Source: Candidatus Nanohalarchaeota archaeon (lineage in GTDB: Archaea; EX4484-52; B79-G9). From it: a stretch of 9,857 nt of DNA. Location of the stretch: positions 1-9,857 of the forward strand of contig DAOVYR010000021.1 in NCBI GenBank assembly GCA_030635525.1. The letters are read 5' to 3'. Positions 1 to 5,974 of the stretch are shown here, one piece after another. The translations under genes and the position numbers were made by a program. The notes under the pieces are model-generated. The model was not told the origin of the DNA, made no database searches, and worked only from the letters and a program-made list of their open reading frames with translations. Numbering within the stretch: the stretch's first letter is position 1; the number at the start of each line of letters is the position of its first letter.

Positions 1-138
1 CTTGTTTTTCTCTTTTTTTTAGTGTTTGGGGCATTGTATCATTGTCTCCGGAGTAGAAATGTATTGTTATGGGGGGCTGTGATTATATGTTTTTTGTGCG
101 TTTTTTTAATTTTGTATGCAGGATGTTTTGATTATTGA
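1..138 (+). CDS. C-terminal end of an integral membrane protein (partial)
   Basis: Reading frame 1 is open from the first base to a TGA at 136-138 and gives 45 residues. The peptide is strongly hydrophobic, with two likely membrane segments (about residues 1-14 and 21-42) joined by a short basic loop (LRSRN). Such a hairpin ending a few residues after the last helix is typical of the C-terminus of a polytopic membrane protein. The start lies outside the window, so the family cannot be named. The stretch is T-rich, and a T-rich sequence translates to hydrophobic residues by composition alone, so this could be an accident. The basic loop between two segments of proper length argues mildly for a real gene. 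Confidence 0.45.
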   Translation, partial: LVFLFFLVFGALYHCLRSRNVLLWGAVIICFLCVFLILYAGCFDY

Positions 139-285
139 TGATTGTATGCGATTTTAATTAGAAGGATGTGTAAATACCTGTCCTGTGATGTGGAGATGGT
201 GGAGAGTATGATGAAACCAATAATCTAATGAGACCCGGATTAGGACGGATTATCTGACAGAGGACGGTGTTGGGAATACAGGCGA
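139..285. other. Intergenic region without a convincing gene
   Basis: No credible reading frame or known RNA gene was found here. The stretch 225-285 is richer in G and C than its surroundings. It holds short direct repeats (GGATTA at 237 and 247; AGGACGG at 242 and 261) and a weak hairpin (CTAAT 225-229 with ATTAG 239-243, extended by TAAT 221-224 with ATTA 249-252). A small RNA is possible but unproven. Confidence 0.4.
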
Positions 286-292
286 TTTCGAA

Positions 293-328
293 ATATAACG
301 AAACATTTATATAACTATTTCGTTATAT
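293..328. promoter_or_regulatory. 11-bp inverted repeat straddling the TATA box (candidate operator)
   Basis: ATATAACGAAA at 293-303 is the exact reverse complement of TTTCGTTATAT at 318-328. The 14-base spacer holds the TATA box. A further CGAAA lies one helical turn upstream (289-293, within TTTCGAAA 286-293), giving three related half-sites. Symmetric arms around an archaeal TATA box are the usual layout for a repressor that blocks TBP/TFB or polymerase. The downstream ATPases carry helix-turn-helix-like regions, so autoregulation is a reasonable inference. Confidence 0.55.
306..313 (+). promoter_or_regulatory. TATA box of the ATPase operon (leaderless start)
   Basis: TTTATATA is a near-consensus archaeal TATA box. 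Transcription would be expected about 25-27 bases downstream of its centre, at about 335-337, which coincides with the ATG at 337. The message is therefore probably leaderless, consistent with the lack of a Shine-Dalgarno sequence before this start. Confidence 0.7.
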
Positions 329-336
329 ATTGGTCT

Positions 337-1593
337 ATGAACACTATCAAAAACATAATCGCAATAGGCGCCCCTGCAAAGGGAGATGATTTTTTTGACC
401 GTGAAGAGATGATTATGGAGATTTGGGAGACATTAGAGCGCTCAAATATCCTGTTAATTGGTCCCCGCAGATTTGGAAAGACAAGCATTATGCTTGAATT
501 GAAAAATAATCCGAAAAACAAGTTTATGCCATTCTTTTTTGAGATAGAACATCTGGAATCACCAGAGGAGTTCATTTTGTATATCATTGAGGAAATCAAG
601 AAAAATGAAGGTATGTGGAACAAGGTTAAGTCAGGAATATTCTCTTTTTTCAAAGCAGCTGATGGAAAAATTGAAGAATTGGAGATAAGTTCTATCAGGA
701 TGAAATTAAGAGAAACAAAAGACAATGACTGGAAAAAGCTAGGCAGCCACCTTATAAATCTGATGACGAAGGACGAAAGAAAAATTCTGCTCATTCTTGA
801 TGAATTTCCTGAAATGATAAAACTCATGATCAAAAGGGACAAAAAAAATAAAACCAATGAAGCGGATGTGTTTTTGAGATGGTTTCGCGCGATTCGCCAA
901 AGTATGCTTGAGGAAGCCAATTTGAGGTTTGTTGTTGGAGGATCTTTATGTCTTGTAAATCTGCTGAGAGAGATAAATAGTGTCTCTCAAATCAATGAGA
1001 TGACTAAAATTAAAGTAGGACCATTTTCAGATGAAAATGCAACGAAATTCATTAAAGCACTTTTGGGAGGGGCAGGTAAGGAGATTGAGGATGATATTTC
1101 GGAAGCCATTATAAAACAAATCGGGTCCCCCATACCATTTTTTATCCAGATAATGGTTGTGGCATTGTTGAGGGAATCCAGAAACCTAAAAAGAGACATT
1201 ACGCCTGAATTTGTAGAGGAAGTGTATGAAAAATATCTTCTCGGAGTAGATTATAAAAGCGAGTTTGATCACTATCATTTGCGTCTTAGTGAATACTATG
1301 TTGATATTGGCGGGCAGAAAGATATTGTGGCAGTAGCAAAGGCCATATTGACGGAGCTATCAATGCAGAATAGTATTCCAAAAGTGAAATTGTATGACCT
1401 TTATCTTCATAATACAGAGCAATCTGCGGACGTAGATGGATTTGGATGCCTGATGGCGCTTCTTGAAGATGAATTTTATCTTGAGTATGATCCAGATAGT
1501 AAATCATACTGTTTTTTGTCGAAGTTATTGAAGGATTGGTGGTATCGGCATTTTGGCATGCTTAAGAATTATGGCGAGAGGGTCGTGATATGA
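337..1593 (+). CDS. Archaeal-type P-loop ATPase (AAA, PF01637-like)
   Basis: This is a 418-residue cytoplasmic ATPase. The N-terminus carries the FFDREE signature that precedes the P-loop in archaeal ATPases of the PF01637 type. Walker A is GPRRFGKT (residues 42-49). Walker B is ILLILDEF, with Asp155-Glu156. A sensor-like strand (FVVGGS) lies at about 198-203. The last 100 or so residues look like the winged-helix-type C-terminal part common in this family and end in a WWYRHFG-containing segment. Length and domain order are normal for the family, and no membrane or effector domain is visible. The ATG at 337 is chosen because the TATA box predicts a transcript starting there. The stop overlaps the next start (ATGA, 1590-1593), so the two are translationally coupled. 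Cellular role and partner are unknown; related ATPases are often paired with other regulators, so a role as partner or regulator of the downstream protein is inferred. Confidence 0.85.
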   Translation: MNTIKNIIAIGAPAKGDDFFDREEMIMEIWETLERSNILLIGPRRFGKTSIMLELKNNPKNKFMPFFFEIEHLESPEEFILYIIEEIKKNEGMWNKVKSGIFSFFKAADGKIEELEISSIRMKLRETKDNDWKKLGSHLINLMTKDERKILLILDEFPEMIKLMIKRDKKNKTNEADVFLRWFRAIRQSMLEEANLRFVVGGSLCLVNLLREINSVSQINEMTKIKVGPFSDENATKFIKALLGGAGKEIEDDISEAIIKQIGSPIPFFIQIMVVALLRESRNLKRDITPEFVEEVYEKYLLGVDYKSEFDHYHLRLSEYYVDIGGQKDIVAVAKAILTELSMQNSIPKVKLYDLYLHNTEQSADVDGFGCLMALLEDEFYLEYDPDSKSYCFLSKLLKDWWYRHFGMLKNYGERVVI

Positions 1594-4253
1594 AATCAAG
1601 TCAACAGATGTTTAACCCGGCAATAGAGGATTACAAAATGCTGAAAGAGGTTGTGGTTGAGCGGGAAGATGATTTAAATTCTATTCTTGAGCTGTTGGAA
1701 TCAACGCCGCTAAAAGGCACGTCGCGAAATTTTATTGTGATGGGACCAAGAGGGATTGGGAAGACTCATTTTTTATTGCTGATTTATTATGAGATTAAAG
1801 AGCGCAAGGGGTTGAGTGAGAAATATGTTTCTATTAAGTTTTCAGAGGAAGAATATTCTATTGATTCTCTTGCTTTCTTTTTTATAAGGATTTTTGAGGA
1901 GTTGTCGAATGAATTGGGCAGTGAGAAGGAAAAGGCACAGATAAATGAGTTTCTTGAGTTGAACAGTAAATTGGAGAATAGGGAGTTTGTAAATCTGGCG
2001 GATGCGTTTCTTGAGAAACTGATGCATAAGCACAGGAAGAAGATTGTTCTTTGCTGTGAGAATCTTGATGAGATGTTTAAAAGGATTTCTTCTTCAGATA
2101 AAACGGATATGGGGCGTCTCCGCTCAATTCTTCAATCAAGGGATTATTTGCTTATTATGGGATCTGCATCCACTTATTTTAAGGAGATTAAAGATTACGG
2201 GGAGCCATTTTATCATTTTTTCGAGCATGTGCGGCTTTCGAATCTCAGTGATGATGGTATTGAGGAGCTTATTATGAAGCTTGCAAAGATTGAGGATAAT
2301 AAGCAGGTTATTAAAGAGTTTGGGAAATTTAGAGGGAAGATTAAGATAATTACTCATTTTACCGGGGGGGTGCCGCGACTTGTTCGTATGGTGTATTATG
2401 TGATTGCTAACTTGGAAATTACTGAGGTGATGGAGGAATTTGAGAAACTGCTTGATGAGGTGACGCCTTATTATCAGTCGCGTATGATGGGCCTTTCGCC
2501 GCAGCAGCAAAAGATTATGGATGTTATTGCTTTAGGTGAGGGCACTCGTACACCTACTGAAATTGCTGATGCGGGGAGGATGGACAGGGCTATTGTTAAT
2601 GCACAGGTTAAGAAGCTTTCTGATGCAGGGTTCATACAGCTTGTAAAGCAGAGGAGACGGAAGGAGAGGAGGTATGATATCACTGAGAAACTGTTTAGAA
2701 TATGGCGTGAAATGAGAAGGGCTAAGGGCAGGGAGAGGGTTAAGTATCTTACTGATTTTTTGAGGGTGGTTTATGGTGATGATGATTTTGAGAGGCATTT
2801 AAGTGCGGTTGATAAAAAGTTTTTCGGGTGTGTTAAGGAGGGGGCAAATTCAGAGGCAGTCAGGTATCTCAAAGAATGTGAGTACCTGAAGGATATTGTT
2901 CCTAAAAAGATGCGTGCGGATTTTGAGTACAGGCTTATTGAGAAGTATATTTTTGTGGGAGAATGTGAAAAAGCAGACAATGAGTTGAAAATTTTCAGGG
3001 AGTATATACGCAAACAAAGGTTAGGGAAAAAGTTTGATGAGAAAGTGTTCAAACTTGAAGTTATGAAGATTGATAAAATTTTAGAGAAAAATCCAGAGGA
3101 TGTTTCTGCTATTCTTAAAAAAGGTAAATTGCTTCTTGAAAATAATAAAGATGAAGAGGCATTGGCGGTATTTGAGCGTGTTTTGGATATTGAGACGGAG
3201 AATGAATTGGTATTGATGACTATAGGAGTTGTGATTGGGTTTTTAGGAAAACACAAAGAAGCAATACGCATATTCGATAAGGTTCTGGAAATTAATCCAA
3301 AAAATGATGTGGCACTTGCAATAAAAGGATTTGCACTCTTAAAGAATGAAAAACACAAAGAAGCAATACACATATTCGAGAAAGTTCTGGAAATCAATCC
3401 AAAAAATGAATCCGCACTATTAATGAAAGGGAAAGCTCTCGATAATTTGGGAAAATATGAAGAAGCAATATGTACTTTCGATAAGGTTCTGAAAGTGAAT
3501 CCAAAAAATGAAGAAGCATTGATGGAGAAAGGGCTATCAATCATGTATTTTGGTAAATATAAAGAAGCAATACACATATTCGAGAAAGTTCTGGAAATCA
3601 ATCCAAAAAATGAACCAGCACTAGTAGCAAAAGGATTCGCGCTATTCAACATCGATAAATATAAAGAAGCAACACATGAACTTGATAAAGCTTTGAAAAT
3701 TAACCTGAAAAATGAATTGGCATTATCTGTAAAGGGAGATGCGCTAGGACGTATGGGAAGATATAAAGAGTCAATAATTATTCTCGATAAGATTTTGAAA
3801 ATTAATCCGAAGGATGAAGGGGCGCTGTTCCTGAAAGCTAAATCGCTTTTTGCGCTCAAAAAAGATAAAGAAACAATAATTATTCTCGATAAGATTTTGA
3901 AGATTCATCCGAAGTATGCAGATGCGTGGTGTATGAGATATGTCGCAATCTATTGCCGTGATAAATATAAAGAGAATGGGTCGCTGGAAGAAAGATATGA
4001 TTTGTTTCTTGACTACTTCATTAATCTGCTTAGAAGGGATGTTAGGCATTGTGAAGAGATGTTTAATGTATTTAAGTACCGGTTTGGTGAGAAATTCGTG
4101 CACACTTTTGATATGGTTAATAAGACAATAACATATTTCAAATACAGGAAGGATGAAGATAAAGATGAGGCGCTTGTGCTTGAGAAATTGTTTCCCGAGG
4201 AGCGCGAAATTGTGAATATGCTTATCGGGCGGGTTGAAAAGAAGAAGGGATAA
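1590..4253 (+). CDS. STAND-like ATPase with winged helix and TPR array
   Basis: This 887-residue protein has four parts. Residues 20-300 are a P-loop ATPase with Walker A GPRGIGKT (52-59) and a Walker B-like strand IVLCCENLDE (152-161), where Glu157 and Asp160 take the usual acidic positions; a sensor-like LLIMGSAS follows. Residues 303-378 look like a MarR-type winged helix (TPTEIAD followed by IVNAQVKKL, then a basic RRRKERR wing). Residues 497-790 are eight tetratricopeptide repeats of exactly 34 residues. The last 100 or so residues are charged and helical. ATPase plus winged helix plus TPR is the architecture of STAND signalling proteins and MalT/AfsR-like regulators, where the repeats sense a ligand or partner and the ATPase oligomerises. 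No effector domain is recognisable. The start overlaps the upstream stop; GAGAGG at 1576-1581 can act as a ribosome binding site. Function as sensor, transcription regulator or defence ATPase is inference. Confidence 0.82.
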   Translation: MKSSQQMFNPAIEDYKMLKEVVVEREDDLNSILELLESTPLKGTSRNFIVMGPRGIGKTHFLLLIYYEIKERKGLSEKYVSIKFSEEEYSIDSLAFFFIRIFEELSNELGSEKEKAQINEFLELNSKLENREFVNLADAFLEKLMHKHRKKIVLCCENLDEMFKRISSSDKTDMGRLRSILQSRDYLLIMGSASTYFKEIKDYGEPFYHFFEHVRLSNLSDDGIEELIMKLAKIEDNKQVIKEFGKFRGKIKIITHFTGGVPRLVRMVYYVIANLEITEVMEEFEKLLDEVTPYYQSRMMGLSPQQQKIMDVIALGEGTRTPTEIADAGRMDRAIVNAQVKKLSDAGFIQLVKQRRRKERRYDITEKLFRIWREMRRAKGRERVKYLTDFLRVVYGDDDFERHLSAVDKKFFGCVKEGANSEAVRYLKECEYLKDIVPKKMRADFEYRLIEKYIFVGECEKADNELKIFREYIRKQRLGKKFDEKVFKLEVMKIDKILEKNPEDVSAILKKGKLLLENNKDEEALAVFERVLDIETENELVLMTIGVVIGFLGKHKEAIRIFDKVLEINPKNDVALAIKGFALLKNEKHKEAIHIFEKVLEINPKNESALLMKGKALDNLGKYEEAICTFDKVLKVNPKNEEALMEKGLSIMYFGKYKEAIHIFEKVLEINPKNEPALVAKGFALFNIDKYKEATHELDKALKINLKNELALSVKGDALGRMGRYKESIIILDKILKINPKDEGALFLKAKSLFALKKDKETIIILDKILKIHPKYADAWCMRYVAIYCRDKYKENGSLEERYDLFLDYFINLLRRDVRHCEEMFNVFKYRFGEKFVHTFDMVNKTITYFKYRKDEDKDEALVLEKLFPEEREIVNMLIGRVEKKKG
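3093..3911 (+). repeat. Eight 102-bp tandem units coding the TPR array
   Basis: The Lys-Glu-Ala-type position of each repeat recurs every 102 bases (3153, 3255, 3357, 3459, 3561, 3663, 3765, 3867) without any insertion or deletion. Two 54-base blocks (3357-3410 and 3561-3614) are identical although two units apart. A 28-base block (3772-3799) recurs exactly one unit later (3874-3901). Such DNA identity points to recent duplication or gene conversion between units. Confidence 0.85.
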
Positions 4254-4293
4254 GTATCTTTTGCGGGTTGTTGGACTGGCAGTGGTACGGGTT

Positions 4294-5199
4294 CTACAGG
4301 ATTACTGCGAGAATTATTATGTAGAGTGCGAGGAGGGTTGCGCCTTCGAGTTTTGTGATTTTTTTGTCGTAGACCACATATGCAAGGAAGAGCGTCAGGA
4401 GGAGCATTGAGGGGAGGGCGGCGGTTATGAATGAGGATGAGGCTGAGACGGTTCCTATGGTTGAGCTTGCGCCGAGAACAACGAGAGAGTTGAATGTGTT
4501 GGAGCCGATTATGTCGCCTATCATGAGGTCGGTTTTGCCTTTTCTTGCGGCGACTATGGAGGTTGCGAGTTCAGGGAGGGAGGTTCCTATTGCAATGAGG
4601 ATGAATCCTATGATTGCTTCGCTTATGCCAAATGAGTGCATGATGAGCGTTGATGAGGAGATTAGGTATTTTGCGGCGTAGATGATGCCTGCCACGCCGA
4701 TGAAAAATAAGAGTATTGATGAGGGTTTTAGTTTTACTTTTTTGTGTTTGTCGTGGTCTTTGTGTATTTTGATTGAGTATGCAAGGTAGGCAATGTAGGT
4801 TGCCAGGAGCATGATGCCTTCAATTAATGTTATTTTGAAGTCTATGAGGACTATTGCTGTTGCGAATGCGGAGATGAATAGGAAGGGGATGTCTTTTTTG
4901 AGGATGTTTCTTTTGGTCTTGATGATGTAGAATATGCTTGTTATGCCGAGTACGAGGGCGATGTTTGCGATGTTTGAGCCGATGACGTTGCCGATCACTA
5001 TTCCGGGAAGGCCTGCGTGCATTGCCTCGATTGATGATGAGAGTTCGGGCAGGGATGTCCCGAGGGCTACGACGGTTGCGCCGACGATGAAGTCGGATGC
5101 GCCGAGGACTCTTGCGAAGTGGATGGCGCTGTCTGTGATTAGTTTTGCGCTGTAGAGAAGGGCTGCGAGGCTTAGTGCGAAGATTATGTATTCTAGCAT
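4294..5199 (-). CDS. CaCA-family sodium/calcium exchanger
   Basis: A 301-residue polytopic membrane protein with the two inverted alpha-repeats of the calcium/cation antiporter superfamily (YrbG/NCX-like). Repeat one holds GTSLPE (47-52) followed by GNVIGSNIAN (70-79). Repeat two holds GTSLPE (205-210) followed by GDIIGSNTFN (228-237). The glutamates at 52 and 210 correspond to the paired ion-binding glutamates of the family. About ten membrane helices are expected, with a hydrophilic loop rich in Lys and His at about 144-158 between the halves. Length is slightly below the usual 310-330. It likely exchanges Na+ for Ca2+ across the cell membrane. The gene is convergent with the ATPase operon (40 bp apart) and divergent from the nuclease gene. 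The ATG at 5197-5199 is supported by a GGTGA ribosome binding site. Confidence 0.92.
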   Translation of the reverse strand: MLEYIIFALSLAALLYSAKLITDSAIHFARVLGASDFIVGATVVALGTSLPELSSSIEAMHAGLPGIVIGNVIGSNIANIALVLGITSIFYIIKTKRNILKKDIPFLFISAFATAIVLIDFKITLIEGIMLLATYIAYLAYSIKIHKDHDKHKKVKLKPSSILLFFIGVAGIIYAAKYLISSSTLIMHSFGISEAIIGFILIAIGTSLPELATSIVAARKGKTDLMIGDIIGSNTFNSLVVLGASSTIGTVSASSSFITAALPSMLLLTLFLAYVVYDKKITKLEGATLLALYIIILAVIL

Positions 5200-5205
5200 G
5201 TGGGG

Positions 5206-5210
5206 TCACC
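5206..5210 (-). promoter_or_regulatory. Ribosome binding site of the exchanger gene
   Basis: On the minus strand GGTGA lies 6 bases before the ATG at 5199. GGTGA is the classic archaeal Shine-Dalgarno core, so this start is favoured and the transcript must have a leader. Confidence 0.7.
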
Positions 5211-5265
5211 GTGAGGGTTATATGATGTTTGGATAAGTAGTTCTCTTTAGTGTTGTTTTGGGAAG

Positions 5266-5273
5266 TATAAATA
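5266..5273 (+). promoter_or_regulatory. TATA box of the nuclease gene (possibly shared with the exchanger)
   Basis: TATAAATA lies 43 bases before the ATG at 5309 and would start transcription near 5295. On the other strand it reads TATTTATA and sits about 70 bases before the exchanger start, so it may serve both directions. No better minus-strand TATA box was seen between it and the exchanger. Confidence 0.5.
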
Positions 5274-5295
5274 TCTTGGTTTGTAGTATTAAATA

Positions 5296-5301
5296 GGAGG
5301 T
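5296..5301 (+). promoter_or_regulatory. Strong Shine-Dalgarno that fixes the ATG at 5309
   Basis: GGAGGT is followed by a 7-base spacer and an ATG at 5309. This is the best ribosome binding site in the window. It shows that translation begins at 5309, not at the TTG (5377) that opens the long frame, and so reveals the frameshift described for this gene. Confidence 0.75.
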
Positions 5302-5308
5302 TGAGAAT

Positions 5309-5826
5309 ATGAATCGTGATTTGTCCAAATTTAAAGAATATCTTGAAAACTGTTTAGAAATATCAATGAAGAATAATTGGGGGCTTCCAGGATTGGTGGT
5401 CTATATGGAGAAGTATTTGTGGCGAATAAGTTGCTAAAATATGAACCTCAAATTGGTGCTGAAAGAGAAAACAAAAATGCAGATATTTATCTCAAAGAAA
5501 TTGGTAGAAGAGTTGAGGTAAAGTGGGCTAGTTTCTATGAAAAAGAGAGATACTGGAGTTGGGGATTTGGAGAGGGAAAACAGATTGAAAATGAAAAATT
5601 CGACTACTGTGTCCTTGTGGCTTCTGATGAAAATGGGAAAGTAAAGCATTGCTTCGTTTTTACATATGACGAAATGTCTAAATTAAAACATGGAGATAAA
5701 GGAATGATTTCGCAGAAATATTACATAACAGTTTATGAAGGTTCAGTAGAGTATGAAAATGAGTTGGAATCTGACCTTAACAAAAATACGGAAAAATATG
5801 AAGAGAGATGGGATAAAATCAAATAA
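5309..5826 (+). CDS. PD-(D/E)XK nuclease-like protein, split by a frameshift
   Basis: The ATG at 5309 has a TATA box and a strong ribosome binding site, but its frame stops after 42 codons. The body lies in another frame that opens directly after a TAA (5374-5376) and runs to the TAA at 5824-5826. The two frames join smoothly at the run of five G (5379-5383): one extra G, or a -1 slip there, gives a 172-residue protein reading NNWGASRIGGLYGE across the join. In that numbering an N-terminal helix carries Glu35 (GGLYGE), followed by Asp59 (NADIYL) and Glu70-x-Lys72 (RVEVKW), spaced as in the PD-(D/E)XK nuclease fold; a beta strand (YCVLVAS) follows. DNA or RNA cleavage is therefore likely, but target and family are not identified. 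A restriction-like, repair or mobile-element role are all open. It converges on the unknown gene to its right. Either a recent pseudogene, a sequencing error in a homopolymer, or programmed frameshifting. Confidence 0.7.
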
Positions 5827-5974
5827 TTATGTATGATGCTCTGCCAAGTTCATCAATATTAAACAGACGGAAATGAGAGAACCATATTAATTTTTTACTT
5901 TTGATGCGCATAGCAAAAAAATCTGTTCTGTTATTTTCGCCATAATATCCTGCCATTTGTGGTTGGTGTGTTGT
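5819..5974 (-). other. In-frame continuation past the TGA of the unknown gene
   Basis: Directly after the TGA at 5975-5977 the same minus-strand frame stays open for 51 codons, to a TGA at 5819-5821. The encoded tail looks like ordinary protein (for example MAGYYGENNR, then FFAMRIKSKK and FNIDELGRAS). An internal ATG exists (5954-5956, giving 45 residues) but has no ribosome binding site before it. The simplest reading is that the tail was, or still is, the C-terminus of the upstream protein, cut off by a nonsense change or read through. A separate small gene is the alternative. It overlaps the end of the convergent nuclease gene by 8 bp. Confidence 0.45.

Noticed and set aside
315..920. 201-codon minus-strand frame opposite the first ATPase
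   Set aside because: Low-complexity Ser/Ile/Phe-rich shadow of a gene with clear Walker motifs on the plus strand; it also runs through the operon promoter.
2771..3859. 362-codon open frame on the minus strand opposite the TPR array
   Set aside because: Its Ser/Ile/Leu-rich, repetitive protein is the mirror of the 102-bp repeats of the real gene; no domain or ribosome binding site supports it.
3153..3911. Regular repeats that might suggest a CRISPR array
   Set aside because: The 102-bp period is in frame and encodes 34-residue TPRs; there are no short palindromic repeats with unique spacers.
4820..5209. 129-codon minus-strand frame overlapping the exchanger
   Set aside because: Arg/His/Asn-rich out-of-frame shadow of the exchanger's own coding sequence.
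5377..5379. TTG as start of the nuclease gene
   Set aside because: It directly follows a TAA and has no ribosome binding site, whereas the ATG at 5309 has both a TATA box and GGAGGT; it is a product of the frameshift.
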